This document shows positions 45,765 to 58,400 of a DNA stretch of 64,000 nt, piece by piece. The notes below the pieces were generated by a model, which saw nothing but the letters and a program-made list of their open reading frames with translations, ran no database searches and was not told the DNA's origin. The stretch's first letter is position 1; the number at the start of each line of letters is the position of its first letter. A program made the position numbers and the translations under genes. Where the stretch lies: positions 338,067-402,066 of the forward strand of contig JADNRV010000030.1 in assembly GCA_015499995.1 (NCBI GenBank). Direction: 5' to 3'. The stretch is from Flammula alnicola. Taxonomy: Eukaryota; Basidiomycota; Agaricomycetes; Agaricales; Strophariaceae.

Positions 45765-47846
45765 ATGGACGCGCTTTTCTTGCCTCTGGCCGACGCTGTC
45801 GGCGCGAGCGTTGACCAAATCAAGGTGGGCAGCTCTAACAGCGCTCTCGACCTATAGCTCACCATTGGCCCCGTTCCTCTCCTTATTCCAGCTGATATCA
45901 TGTCTTTTAATTGCATACCCACTCGGAAGTCTCTTCGTCCGGATTCCTGCCACGAAACCAGCACTGCGTCATCTCTACAGCATCAGTGTCGCGTTGTTGT
46001 TCTTCTTCCCCGTCCTGAAGCTATATAGCGCGTTTTTTCAGCTGCTGGCGAGCATCTTGGCCACCTACTATATCGCAAAGTTCGACAAAAGCGCGAAAAT
46101 GCCATGGGTTGTCTTTGTGTATGTCAAATTGTCCCTTGGGGTGTGCTGGTGTCTGATTTTATATTTTCTTCCAGAATTGTCATGGGACATTTAACAGTCA
46201 AGTACGTGCTGTTTTGTGCCATGTCTCGTTTGCTTGGGCAGAGATAGTTAATTTCTTGTTTTTCAGCCATGTCATTCGCGCCATTTACGGGTTCAGTTAT
46301 GAGACCATGGAAGTGACGGGCCCTCAAATGGTTCTCACTATGAAGTTGACTACCTTTGCCTGGAATGTTTATGATGGACGCCGAAAGGAAGAGGTTTGTC
46401 TTAACTCTGTGCCTTTCGTTTGGACCGCTACCACGATTTAACTCTACTTCAAGGATTTGGACAAGTGGCAACTGTCCAAACGCATCACGAAATACCCCTC
46501 GCTGCTCGAATTTCTTGGATATTCGTGAGTGACACCGTATTTTTTTTTTGTTGTCCACGTATTCAGCCATCACTCTTACTCAGTTTCTACTTCCCTGGTA
46601 TTTTGGTCGGCCCTTACCTCGACTACCCGGAATACATGGAGCTCATCAACGAAACCATGTTCCAACACGCGCACGTGAAGGCCACGCTCAAGGCTGGCCG
46701 CAGGTTGCCTCCTGGCCGCAAACGTGCTGCATACTCCAAAATGTTCATGGGCCTCGTGTACCTTGGCGCGTTTGTCGTGTTTGGAGGCAAATACAACTAC
46801 GCAGTGTCATTGAAAGATGACTTTGTGAAGATGAGCCTCCTCAAGCGGTAAGTTCTCATTTATCGAAGCGCTGCAATCAGGCTCATCATGTGTTCTATCA
46901 GTATCGCAATCTTCCAGCTCAGTGGACCGATTGAACGTGCGAAATACTATGCGATCTGGACCTTGACCGAGGCAAGTTACCCTCCACTGTCCATGTAGCA
47001 CTTGTCCACGCTAACCTCATGCCTTCTTTTTTCCAGGGTGCTTCTATCCTTACCGGTCTCGGTTTCACAGACCTCGGCCCCCACGGCACACCCCACTGGA
47101 ACGGTGCCGCTAACGTGAAAGTCTGGACGATCGAGTTCCCACCCAACTTCAAGGTCCTGCTTGATTCGTGGAACATGAAGACCAACGTGTGGCTGCGCGA
47201 GTGTGTCTACAAGCGCGTGACGCCCAAGGGCAAGAAACCAGGCAACATGAGCAGCATGATCACTTTCTTTACTAGTGCTTTCTGGGTATGTCCTTTTCGT
47301 ATGTTTTATTTTTATCCGGCATCTTGACACCTTTTTTCGTAGCACGGTATCGCAAGCGGATACTACCTGACCTTCCTGATGGGCGGCTTCATCACCGCCG
47401 CCGCCCGCCAGGCCCGCGCCAACTTCCGCCCCCTCCTCGTCCCACCCATCGCGGATCCCCACGCGCCCGTCCCTCCTCCAACCCTCGCCAAGCGGGTCTA
47501 CGACCTCCTCGGCATCATCCTCTCCGCGATGATCCTCAACTACGCCGCGTCGCCCTTCATCCTCCTATCTGCGACGGACTCAATGCTGACGTGGCAGCGG
47601 CTGGGGTGGTACGGGCACATCATCGTCCTGGGCGGCTTGGTGTTCTTCTATGCGGGCGGGACGCGGTTCTTCAGGGGCTTGCAGAAGAAGAGGGGCGTGT
47701 TGCCGCCGCCGAGGGGTGCTAAGCCCGCGGGTGCTGCGAATGGTAATGGGACTGCGAGTGTGATGTCGTCGGGCTATGGGACGCCCGTGTCGGAGAAGAA
47801 CTTTGTCTTGCCGCCTTCGGTGGATAAGATCATTCCTCCGCGGTAA
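45765..47846 (+). CDS. ALE1: MBOAT lysophospholipid acyltransferase (Ale1-type)
   Basis: Ale1 re-acylates lysophospholipids (Lands cycle) in the ER membrane. The start at 45765 leads to MDALFLPLADAVGAS followed by several hydrophobic helices. MBOAT landmarks are present: the Asn-containing segment NMKTNVWLRECVYKR near 47190 and the catalytic His in FTSAFWHGIASGYYL across the intron near 47285-47342. YFPGILVGPYLDYPEY, a hallmark of the lyso-PC acyltransferase branch, lies near 46600. The gene has about seven short introns. The C-terminal cytosolic tail is Gly/Ala-rich and ends SVDKIIPPR, without an obvious KKxx signal. The final membrane-spanning part is GC-rich. Confidence 0.9.
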
Positions 47847-48379
47847 AAAAAAATGGGTGTGTGGGGTATGCGAGGTTGTCTGGTTCGTTGTGTCAGCCAG
47901 ATGGACAGGCATGCAGTGGCAAAGATGTCTGGAGAAGGTGGGATGGAACGAGATGGTGCGGAAGGATTTAGAAAGGATGAACTAGAGATTTTATATGATC
48001 GAAACGTGTGCTTATGCTTGAGCTACTTGTCTTCGTTAATGATGCTTGGCTTAGTATTTAATAACATGTGGAGACGATGCTTTGCCCTCGATATGTTGAT
48101 TGTCGCAGTTGTGAATGAATGAGGTTAAGACAAGTTGAGGAGTCATACGCGATGCGATGTTTTCAATGCATATCATAAAGAGGCGAAAAGGAAGTGCATA
48201 TGCGACAATAGACGTGAGCAAGGCGCGACAGGACACATACTGCATAACAAATTTCGGACCCCCAGCCCAAAACCACCAAACACTCCCACTGCCAAGTCGC
48301 CTGCGCCACAAAAACTCTTTTCCGTCCCTCGCCCTCGATACCTCTGGCTGTGTGTATCTTTTGGATGTGGGAAGGCCGC
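47847..48379. other. Intergenic region between convergent genes
   Basis: About 530 bp between the stops of ALE1 and eL18. AT-rich, no supported gene. Confidence 0.55.
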
Positions 48380-49180
48380 TTAGACCTTGAAACCTCTCGA
48401 CTTTCTGCGACCACGACCTTGCTCGAACTTGCGGCCCTTGGAAATTGTGTAGGGCTTCTTGTTCTTGTGGGGACCTTCACGAGGAGATAAAATACATGAG
48501 AAATGCCACCAGCAGTAAAAGTAAACCACATACCCATGCCAAAGTGCTTGTACGCCTCCCGGGCAGTCTTGACGCCCCTCAGCAGGACGGTGTTCGAGCC
48601 CGTTGGGGCGCGCAGGGCGAGCTGGTCGAGGGTCAGTGCCTCGCCGCCCGCAGCGACGATGCGCTCCCTGGCGGACTGGGTGAAGCGCAGGGCGGCGACG
48701 GTGAGCTTGGGGACGGTGGTGAGGCGGATGTCGTCGGTCACGGTGCCGACCTGGACGATGATCTTGGAGGAGAGCTCGGGGGTGTTGGAGGTCTCTTTCA
48801 CGATGCGGGAGAGGGAAAGCGGGGCGCGGTTGTTTTTGGAGAGGAATAGGCGATGCAGGATGACCTAAATGAAGGTCAATTTATGGCTTGTTCTTTTTGG
48901 CAATGTCGGATTTTAACGCACCTTGTTGAAGTTGGCATCGGTACGGCGGGCGAGGAAGCGGTACAGCTGCGCAGAAAGCCGGTCAGACGGCTGCTCATTG
49001 CAGACGGAAATTTACAAAGACGACGTACCTTGACGAGGAGAAGCAGATACGGGTCCTCGCTCTTGGGTGCGGTGCGGTTCCCCTTCTTGACGTGGTGGGC
49101 GGTAATGTCGATACCCTATAATACGAGGCAGACGACGTGAGTACCCTGCCCAGGACCGCCAGCGACGACGAGCTCACCAT
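48380..49180 (-). CDS. RPL18: 60S ribosomal protein eL18
   Basis: A large-subunit ribosomal protein. The first coding exon is just the start codon (49180-49178), directly followed by a GTGAGC donor; exon 2 starts at 49115 with [20 protein letters not shown]. Further segments are [59 protein letters not shown] and the C-terminus [20 protein letters not shown], ending [11 protein letters not shown]. The length fits the family (about 185 residues). The head-to-head neighbour is the Tra2-like gene, whose first coding exon is also only ATG. Confidence 0.95.
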
Positions 49181-49527
49181 CTTGATGGTTGGCCGTATAC
49201 GGTGTTTGGGGCTATTTTGTCGCGCGGAGTGAGGCTTGATGAACTGTACAGATGAGCGATTGAGTTCAAGCTCCGCCTGAATTATCTGCGGCGTGTTTTC
49301 GGGATTCTGTTGCTCACTGTGGGGAAAGAAGAGCGGGGTTTTGGGTTTGCTGATTAGCCGTTTTTCGTGGGTGTCCTTGACCGTTATTGTCTGTATTAAA
49401 CACCTATACTTTCCTTGTGGATTCTGAGAAATATGTATGGCGCTGCACTGAGATTAGGGGCGCTCGCGGGCTTAGAATGCAATTTTCAGGCAAAACAAAG
49501 CCAAACAGCTTCTCTTGTTGAACCATC
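49181..49527. promoter_or_regulatory. Bidirectional promoter of eL18 and the Tra2-like gene
   Basis: Only 347 bp separate the two divergent start codons, so core promoters and 5' UTRs of both genes must fit here. I cannot name binding sites with confidence. Confidence 0.5.
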
Positions 49528-50645
49528 ATGGTGAGTGACTGACTCAGCACCAATGCCTCCCCGCGTCTTGCTCACTGCACTGTCTAGTACGGCGAACCAG
49601 CATCGACTACCGTAGACCCATACTCCGACGCGTATAATGCGCCCCCGGCCCCTGCCCCCGCTGACCGCGACGCACCCCCAGCACGTGGCAGGTCTCGCTC
49701 CAGGAGCCCTGCTCGTCCCAGCGCTAACGGGAATGGCACCAACGGCGAGTCGAGGAGCTACCAGAGGAGCCCGCCCCCGTATCGCAGCAGGCGCTCCCCC
49801 CCTCCCAGGCGCTCCGCCCATGCGCCACTGGTCAGTCGGTCTCACATTCGCTTTCAGCTTGAGCCCTTTACGCTGACAAGTCCAAGCAGCAACCCAACCC
49901 CACTAGCGTGCTCGGTGTCTTCGGACTAAGCATCCGCACGCAGGAGCGCGACCTTGAAGAAGAGTTTAGCCGTTATGGACGGGTCGAGAAGGTCACTATT
50001 GTCTATGACCAGCGGGTGAGTTTTTTGACTCAGGTTGACGCATTGGTGGCGATGATGCTGAACACGTGTTTTGTGCGCAGTCTGACCGCTCTCGTGGCTT
50101 TGGCTTCATCCGCATGTCTGCTGTCGAGGAGGCCACCAAGTGTATCGAGAACCTTAACGGGATCGTAAGTAGCCTTTATGTGTTACCACGAGTTGGCTTT
50201 TTATGCTTAACTTCGCCACTTTATCCAGGAACTCAATGGACGCCGCATCCGCGTTGACTACTCTGTCACAGACCGTCCACATGCCTCTACCCCGGGAGAA
50301 TACATGGGCCACCGCCGGTCGACCCGCGACTCTGATCGCGGCAGGGATCGCGACTACAGGGACTCCTACAGGGATCGAGACTACCCACGTCGTGGCGGCC
50401 GCGACGATCGCGACAGGGACCGTGACCACTATGGCCGCGACAGGGACTGGCGCGATCGCCGCAGCCCCCCGCCGTCCAAGGGCGGTAGGTACTCGCCTGA
50501 CTACAGGCGCCGAAGGAGCTACTCCAGGAGCCCTCCTCCGAGGGGCAGCAGCCCGCCGCCTCGCTCCAACGGTGGCGGCAGGGATTACGACCCTCCGGCT
50601 TCGTCCGCCCCCGCACCTGCGTCCTCGGATGCCGCCCGTTGGTAA
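49528..50645 (+). CDS. Tra2-like SR-type RNA-binding protein
   Basis: Such proteins bind exonic enhancers and influence splicing in the nucleus. Exon 1 is only ATG (49528-49530), followed by GTGAGT; exon 2 begins [17 protein letters not shown]. An N-terminal Arg/Ser-Pro region ([20 protein letters not shown]) precedes one RRM. The RRM has [20 protein letters not shown] as RNP2 and first helix, [19 protein letters not shown] as RNP1, and [12 protein letters not shown] as its last strand. The C-terminal part is Arg/Asp/Tyr- and RS-rich ([32 protein letters not shown]). RS-RRM-RS is the Tra2 layout. It ends DAARW. The C-terminal coding region is GC-rich and repetitive. Confidence 0.88.
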
Positions 50646-52503
50646 ACGCTGCAGCGTTACCTCTTTACTTCCAACTTCCTCTGGCCGATGCAAACACATG
50701 TCGGCCTGGGTTGTTATGGATTTGTCGCATGTTGCGTTGTGTTTTCTGTTCTTCTTTTCTATCCTGCCTTTTTTTCTCTTTTGAATTGCAGTCTTCTTTT
50801 TTATTTGCTTTCATCTGACCTCATTTTTTTTTAATTCCCCCTTTCTCTGTCGTCGTCATCGAGGTGGCCACGGTCGTCGATTGTTCCTCAGGGTCCGGGT
50901 CGGTCTCAAGTCCAAGAGTACTGAAGAATGAAGAAAGGACAAATTCTCAAAAGTTTAATAATCTTATAATTCGGACATGAAAAAAGAAAAGGAAGCGTCT
51001 GGCGCTACTGCAAAACCCAAAAAAAAATTCCTGTTGCTCTCGTCGTCTACAGCTCTTCCATCTCCTCCAAGTTGTCAAGTTTACCTCTTCAATCTCGTCG
51101 TCGCTAGTAATATGTTTGCAAGTACCAAGATTATATCTCCTGCTGCCATCGAAAACGCAAGATTGAAACAAATATCCTGGTCTGTCCCATTTCTTTTTGT
51201 TGGTTGCGTTGCATCGCGGCGGGACGTGCCGGGTTCTATGCGTGAGGGCAAGGTGAGGCCGCTCGCTGCAGGTGAAAACAAGGCAAGGTAAAGCAAGACT
51301 GCGGACGGGCGCGCGGTTCGGGCTGACTTGACTCGGGCTGATGGCCACGGACGACGGGAGGCTGTGTTTTCGCCTACGATCTCACGAAATAGGCTTTCCG
51401 TACCCAAGGTCCAGGTCCCCCCCGTGGAACTTGAAATCCCAGGTATGGAGTTGGCCATGAAGCTCGAGAACGTTCAAGAACGATAAGGAATCAAGGAAAG
51501 ACAACCTTTCTTGGATCGCCATCAGGTGCAGAACCCTGCGTGGCTTTGTGCCCTTGTCCTTATTTGGATTTGGATGCGTTAAGCGCCCAAGATCGTGAGT
51601 GCCTCGCCGTGTGGCTGGTTTGTGGGTCCGATTTTGATTGATTGATGGGGTCTATAGGTTTCTATGGCAGGTTCTGCTGGTTCGTTCGTTTGTGAGTTTG
51701 GAACGTTTTTTCCCCCTTTCTTTCGGGGGCGGGGGTGTCGAGTCCGTGCGCGAATACACATGTTCTCTTGGAGATCTTATTTGGTTCGTTGGCTTCGTAT
51801 TCAATGTCCTGGGTTTCGATTTCTTACATGCTCGTCGGGTTTTTCTTTGCTTTACAGGTACGTAATTGCAGGTTCGTGGTTCCGGCTCTTTGCGTCGTTG
51901 CATCGTTGCTCTCCGGGATGCCCTACATCGTCCACAGTTTAGGTCTTTCCAGCACACACTGCCTGCCGGCTGCTCATTAAACTTTGGTCCTCGTGCCTGA
52001 TGTTCTCCTATTTTTGGTTTCGTTGTTCATCTTCGTTGCGGCTGGCGCTGATGTTCATATTGGTTTCTATTCAACTTTGCGCGACGCGGTTGAGCGTTAA
52101 CGTTAACGGTTGTCACTTCTTATTGTCGCTTCTCTGTATGCGAAATGGCTTCTAGCGTTGCTGTCGTATGTACTGTGCCATGTCTATTTCATTGTGGGGA
52201 CTGGGTCGCCTGGCTGCAGGCCTCATTATTAAAGATTGTTGTTATAGTTATTATTCATGAATGACATTTCATTTATTTCATTGCGGTGTCCGTTTTCTGA
52301 GAATTATCAAAACCTGTCGGCGTCGGGCGACTGCACTCGGGCGACTTGTTGTTTCTCCCGAATATTGTTCCAAAAATGGAATATTATTCCCACAATCTAT
52401 CTCCCGTCCGTGTTTGGTAATCGCAAGATTTTTCACCTTCACACAAGACCAACGACGAGAGCCGTCTTTACGACCTTTTGACGGAATATTCGCACATTCT
52501 ATC
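50646..52503. other. Long intergenic region, no supported gene
   Basis: About 1.9 kb. It opens with T-runs (probably the Tra2-like 3' UTR). Small overlapping frames on both strands (e.g. 50947-51458, 51652-51957) show no family features. Part may be the 5' leader or promoter of the NUG1-type gene. Confidence 0.5.
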
Positions 52504-55436
52504 ATGCCTCGCATTAGGAAAGGTGCGCTGATATCTTTTCTCTTTCTGACACGAAGAATGCATCGCTCATGGAATTTTTTTTCTGTTGACCATATTCTTA
52601 CTCTGCATTCTGCATTCTGCATTTGCTTTACGATGGAATTTTGGTTTGGTGTTGATTTTGTACAGAGACGAGTAACAGGAAGTCGACGAATGACCGTGCA
52701 AAGCGCCGCAAACAGGTCAAAGAGAGCAGGAGGAAGAAGGTCAAGGCGGCGAAGAAGAGTGTGCAGTGGAAAAGCAGTGCGTTGTTTTCTTTATTTTTTG
52801 TTTCTTTTGTACGAGCTCATGCTGAATTTTCGGGATTGTATTTTTTTTTTTGTAGAGACACCAAAAGATCCTGGTATCCCGAGTGAATTCCCGTATAAGG
52901 ATCAGATCTTGGCTGAAGTAGCGGAAGAGCGTCGGATAGTGCGTCGCAAACTTCTGAACATTTTCATCTCGCTCCATTTCTAATATATTATGTCTGTCCT
53001 AATTTTTACAGGCTGCGGAAGAGAAGGAACGCAAGAAGGAGGAAAAGCAACGCGCGTTGGCGAAGGCCAGAGCTATTGCTCGCGGAGAGCCTGTCGAGGA
53101 CTCGGATGCTGAGGCAAACGACGCCGAGGCGCGCGGTGGTGAGGACGACGAAGAGGAAGAAGAGGGCAAGCCCACGAACTCGAAGGATCTGAACGTCGGA
53201 GCAGAGAGCATCGCCAGCCTGAGCGCGAAGATCGTCAATGCCCACCTGAAGCCACGGCCGAAGCCTGTCTCCGAGGTGGTGGAAGAGGAGGAGGAGGAAG
53301 AGGAGGAGGTGCCGGTGCTGATCAACCGCGACCTGCCGAACTTGAAGACGGTGCTGGAGAAGGCGGATGTGGTGGTCGAGGTGCTGGATGGACGGGACCC
53401 GATGGCGTTCAGAAGCCAGCACGTCGAGGAGCTTGCGAAGGAGATGGGGAAAAGGGTCCTTTTTGTTGTTAACAAGATTGGTGCGTAATATTCAGCCTCT
53501 GTTCATGTTTTGTGCCCAGATTGATCGTATCGTCTCTTTCGAATAGATACATGTCCTAGGGAAGCTCTCGCTCAATGGTCGACACAGCTCAGGCGCCAAC
53601 ATCCAACGTTGCTCTTCCGCTCTGCCGCATCATTCCTTCCTGAAAAGCCTGTCCAGGTACAACCTCAGGTGAAAAAAGGGAAGGGCAAAGCGCCAAAAAT
53701 ACCACTCGACGATGCTGTCGGCGCTGATTCCATCATTGCCTGCCTCGCTCATTGGGCGAAGGAGAAGAAAGGAGACCAACCTCTGACAGTCGCCGTTGTT
53801 GGCGTTACCAATGTATGTGTTTCCATTTACTTCCTAAGACGCCTGTTGGTTTACAAGTACAAATTATTATTATTATTGCGGTTACACGTATAGGTCGGCA
53901 AGAGTTCGATTATCAACTCGCTTCTGAAACGGTCAGCACTGCCTGTATATACCCTCGCCTCTTCCTCTCGTGGACCAACGACCACGGAGCTTCCGCAAGA
54001 AGTTGAGCTAGAGATCGAGAACCAAAAAATTTTAATCATCGACACCCCTGGTCTTTCATTCCGTTCCAACGAAGAGGAAGATGCTTCCATACCTGAAGAA
54101 CGCCGTGCCCGTGACATCCTATTACGCAGCAAGGGCAGAATAGACCGTTTGAAAGACCCCAATCCTCCGAGTATGTCTTTAGTTTCTAAAAATGCGTATC
54201 ATGCTGATATTTTGTTCTTCCATTCTTTCAGTTGCACATATCATATCTCGGGCAAACACTGAAGATCTAATGCTTCTGTATAGCCTCCCTGCTTTTGTGA
54301 AGGGGGATCCCACTGCCTTCCTCTCAGGAGTCGCACGCGCTAATCAGCTTGTGAAAAAGGTGTGTCCACGTTTTTTACTTTGGAGATGAACAATGCTTGC
54401 ACTTCACCTTCCGTCACTCTTCTCACGCGTCATCATTGTACTCCGGCGATCACGTCATTGCTCCCCTCCTCTCCTCATGCTCATCTTTGGAGTCATTTGC
54501 TGACCTCTTTATTAACAGAAAGGAGAGCTTGATCTGACAGGCGCAGCACGCATTGTTCTCCGAGATTGGAGTGTCGGCAAACTTGCCCATTACACGACAC
54601 CGCCTGCAAATTCTATGACTTCAGCGGAACCTTCAAACTCAAATCCTGACACGCTCCTAACACAGCTGTACGCCAAGGATGAAGCGATTCTGGCTGCCAT
54701 TCCCACACGGAAGGAAAGACGAAAAAGCGGAGGACTCGTCAAACTCTCGCCCAGCTCCGCGGACGAGCGGAAAGCGGCGGTCGAAGAAGATTGGGCTGCT
54801 CTTCAGCATGCTGAGGATGAGGAGAGTGATGATGATGGCGACGAGTCCGAGGATGGTGATGTTCAGGGTATGGATGTTGATTATCAAGAGAAGGAGGAAG
54901 ACGAGGAAGAGGAAGAGGCAGAAGAAGAAGATCTCGATGAAGAGGCCGACGGGTCAGACGAGGAAGACGAAGAAGAAGAGGCAGCGCCGGCCCCGCTTTC
55001 CAACAAGCAAAAACGGAAACGCCCCTTCGTGACCTCTCAACCCGAACGGCCAGCCAAAAAGGTCGCGTTCGCACCACCTCCAGCGAAACACTCACGGTCA
55101 GGACCGAAGCCCGTCGCAGACAATGCAGCGAATGGAAAACAAAGGTCCATCAAGACAGCGCAGCAGAAGCCTCTCAAGCCTGTGCAAACTTCTGCTAAGA
55201 AGCTCGAGAGCAAGCGGCAGGAAAAGCCTGTGTCGGTCAAGACTGCGGCGAAAACGAAGTCTGATCTTACAATAGGTTCCGCAGGCAGTGGTGCCATGAA
55301 GAAACCTTCACCGTCGGAGAACAATGGGAAGGTGGCCAATAAGCCCTCGACCGCGAAGGCTAAAGGAGCCCTTGCTCCTGATGGAAAGAAGGACGGCAAT
55401 GGTCAAGAGGCGTACGATTTCGGAAAGTTCTTCTGA
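52504..55436 (+). CDS. NUG1: Nug1/nucleostemin-type nucleolar GTPase
   Basis: These GTPases are needed for maturation and export of 60S subunits. The start MPRIRK leads by an intron into a basic N-terminus (SNRKSTNDRAKRRKQVKESR), the GNL3/Grn1 N-terminal domain, then a Lys/Glu coiled coil. The GTPase is circularly permuted: G4 (NKID, across the intron at 53481) comes first, then G5, then G1 GVTNVGKSSIINSLL (split by an intron at 53814) and G3 DTPGL. This order is diagnostic of the YlqF/Nug1 family. After HYTTPP comes a long acidic, then Lys/Pro-rich, disordered tail ending EAYDFGKFF. No frame breaks are seen in the conserved parts. Confidence 0.93.
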
Positions 55437-56846
55437 GCGGCTGAGTTGTCGCCTTTGTGATGCTTTCGTGATTTTTCATTATTTACACTGTCGTATTTTC
55501 TTTCCTTGGGAGAACTACTTTCGCGTCGTTGCTTGTATGAAAGTGAGGAAATTTTTTGAGTGTAATTCGATGACTCTGGGTGCCTTAAAAATAAACAACG
55601 TCAAGCGCCCACTGACGACGAGTCACTGCTCTTTTTAGCTTTGTCACCCTTTCTTGTTAACCACCAACCTCGAGTCATTCATATTGCCTCGGACAGTCCT
55701 CACTTCAGCTAAATCCCTGTAATTTCGGCTTGCAATTACAATGGACATGCGAGCCAAGTTTACGGCAGTTGCTCAATTTGAACCTTTAGAACTACCAACA
55801 GGATTGTCGCGGGCTTTCAAATTTCATTTCATGGTGCGGCTTTGTACTACAGCTGCCCAATTCCTTTACTCTGCATCTAACATCTTGTTATCGCGTTAGG
55901 AACGTACCCACTAGCGGTCTGCAGGAATCTCCGAAAACTACTGCGTAAAGCAGCGCACGTTTCAAGTCTTGATGACAATTTTCGCGCAGGACCCACCACA
56001 TATGCCAGGAACCTCTCAACGCAAGATTAACTTGTTCAGAACAAAAACATTTCTTCCAACCAGTGTCATCCGTAGCAAGCAACGCTGTGTGGGCCTTCAA
56101 CCTCGGAAATCGCCAATCAATACCCCTCGCGCTCTTTCTGAATTGCCACCCAGCGACTAGAGGCTCAGACTGATGGTGATCTTTTCTGGTTTGGTCTGAT
56201 CTTGAGTCAGGTAGAAATGACGGGATCGAGATCGCGGTTACTAGTGCAGGTGAGTCTTACTTCAACCTCCAACCCCAACGACTTTCTGAAATATCCTGTC
56301 TCGGTTTCGAAGCGCAGCCTGCTATTTTGAGCGTCCCCGTCCTGATATGGTCGGTTGTGAGGCAGTGTCAGTCGAAATGGCCGAGCAAAACCCATTTGGC
56401 ATCGCCTCCAGTACACAAAAACTAGTCCGCTAATCACATCGCTAGGCCAATCGCACAACAAATAGACTACTGTCTAGAGATGCAAACCATCGCAACAGTT
56501 GGAGATTAAAGGTTAGCACCCGCTATAATTATTCCATTCTAGTTTAGAAGGTCTTACCCACTATTGTTGAGACCACAAACGCGTCAGGGGGTTCTCCGAA
56601 AGTTGTGGAAACGCGCCTAACTTCGCATTCTCAGGGCTTCTCGTGGCATCAAGTGTCTTTCCAATCTCAGATTAGAGTGCACTGGAGCTCAGACCTCATT
56701 GCATCACCCTTCTCCTTTAAAAACGACGGTTCAAATTGCAATTGCCCCTCACTTTTCTCCACCACTCTCTTGCGTCACTGGCACAAGTAAGCCTTCCCTC
56801 CTTTTTGTCGACGGCCTTGCTTTACTCATTATGTATCACGTTCAGG
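55437..56846. other. Intergenic region, no supported gene
   Basis: About 1.4 kb between two plus-strand genes. No frame with domain-like content. The last ~100 bp are pyrimidine-rich and probably the leader of the F-box gene. Confidence 0.5.
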
Positions 56847-58400
56847 ATGCCAACTTATCTAAACACAGATCCCACATCGCGCCCTCATTTGAGTCCTTTG
56901 AAAGGCAAACGCCCCCCTCTCGCGGCTGAATCAACTCAAAGCAGAAGAGACTCAACCGTAAGTAACTATAGCATCTGTTTATTTAACGTTTCTCATTGCT
57001 CAATTCCTCAGCCGTTCGCATATCATGCACCCTCGCCATTCGATTCGCTACCTATCGAACTACAAATTGAAATCTTCACTCATTGTCTACCATCCTTCCC
57101 TCGTTTCGATATCAACGATGGACCTCTCCTAATCTCGCGGGTTTGCAGGGCGTGGAAAGACTTAGTCCTCGACACACCAAAATTCTGGTCGACATTTGAA
57201 ATCGAAATCACCGGATCAGGGACGTCGCTTTCGCCGCCTGACATAAACGTCGCGAACACCATGGACATATGGTTGAAACGGTCCAAAAACTACCCGCTGA
57301 CAGTGCGCATAGTACACATCCCGGTCGGGCGTGTTCCTGACCAGCGGTCGGCACAGCTATTAGCTGCTTTGATTCCCCAGTCTCGTCGATGGAGGCATGT
57401 CGAGTTCATATTACCCGCCTCAACCATGTCATCCTTACAAAAATCTCTTCCTCCCGATTTCCCGACCCTGCAATCTCTAACGCTCCAATTGAAAGGGCTC
57501 TGGAGCTCTACCCCGTCATTCAATATTTCCATGTTGAATATTCCCTGGCATCAGCTCACCGTTCTAGAACTCCAGCTAGAGCACAATAACCTGGTCACTT
57601 TAGACAAATGCTTGGACATCCTCTCGCTGGCCGAAAGACTTACGCAATTCACCGTGAACGCCTCTTGCATTTTGGACCATCCAGAAACATACACCGATAG
57701 AATTTTGCTGCCTAAATTGGAGACACTACACCTCATTCTCCATGGAGGTAGTGACGACACGCAGGTACCGACGACTGACCGTCCCGAGACGCGTCTGATG
57801 CAGTTCCTCGACATTCTCCACCTCCCAAAACTTGAGGCGCTCCATTTGGGATGGCTCGTAAAACAGCCCGTGGCTTGGTCGCCGACACACCCGGATTTCA
57901 TTAGATTCCTTCGGAGAGGGGCGCACGCCATTGATACCCTCAGCATTGCGTATCTCCCCTTATCCGAACACGAACTCATAGAATGCCTGTCAGAGCTTCC
58001 AAATGTTACTCACCTGGACCTCCGATTCTCCCTGAGCGACATCGAGAATGACCCTATCACGGACAGCCTCATCGCAGAATGTACCTTGCTTTGGGATTCT
58101 CCGTCGGACAGTGGAAATCAAGGGAGGCGACAGGCCATCACAAAGCCCCGTCTTCCCCTCCTGGAGTCCTTGGACTTGCAATGCAGCGGGAAACGTTATA
58201 CCGTTGAGGGTCTTCTAGCGTTCATCAATTCGCGACGCCAAACGGCCAATCGAGAAGGGACCGAAGCGGTCCCAAACAGCGTGCTCAAGTCGTTTCACCT
58301 TCTTTCCATGAATTCTCCTATGAGATCGATGGAGAAACGCGTTCAAGAGTACCGCTCCGAAGGTTTCGACATTTCGGTCGACAGTTTGGTTATCCGCTGA
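56847..58400 (+). CDS. F-box protein
   Basis: Two exons, 56847-56957 and 57012-58400, give 499 residues; the intron (GTAAGT to CTCAG) is in frame but removing it gives a better-looking protein. A typical basidiomycete F-box lies near residues 45-90: FDSLPIELQIEIFTHCLPSF, then PLLISRVCRAWKDLVLDTPKFW. The C-terminal ~400 residues are leucine-rich with irregular repeats (FPTLQSLTLQLKGLW, LTVLELQLEHNNL, LPKLETLHLILHGG, LPKLEALHLGWL), likely the substrate-binding part. The ATG at 56847 was preferred over the upstream in-frame ATG at 56736 because the upstream stretch is hydrophobic and untypical. Confidence 0.85.
   Translation: MPTYLNTDPTSRPHLSPLKGKRPPLAAESTQSRRDSTVSNYSICLFNVSHCSIPQPFAYHAPSPFDSLPIELQIEIFTHCLPSFPRFDINDGPLLISRVCRAWKDLVLDTPKFWSTFEIEITGSGTSLSPPDINVANTMDIWLKRSKNYPLTVRIVHIPVGRVPDQRSAQLLAALIPQSRRWRHVEFILPASTMSSLQKSLPPDFPTLQSLTLQLKGLWSSTPSFNISMLNIPWHQLTVLELQLEHNNLVTLDKCLDILSLAERLTQFTVNASCILDHPETYTDRILLPKLETLHLILHGGSDDTQVPTTDRPETRLMQFLDILHLPKLEALHLGWLVKQPVAWSPTHPDFIRFLRRGAHAIDTLSIAYLPLSEHELIECLSELPNVTHLDLRFSLSDIENDPITDSLIAECTLLWDSPSDSGNQGRRQAITKPRLPLLESLDLQCSGKRYTVEGLLAFINSRRQTANREGTEAVPNSVLKSFHLLSMNSPMRSMEKRVQEYRSEGFDISVDSLVIR

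Noticed and set aside
45382..46194. 270-codon plus-strand frame at the 5' side of ALE1 as an extended N-terminus
   Set aside because: The part before 45765 is Ser/Pro-rich and lacks membrane helices; the ATG at 45765 gives a normal MBOAT N-terminus.
48445..48868. Two plus-strand frames of 121-134 codons
   Set aside because: Antisense to the eL18 exons.
50154..50699. 181-codon minus-strand frame
   Set aside because: Antisense to the Arg/Asp repeats of the Tra2-like protein; Val/Ala/Arg-rich shadow composition.
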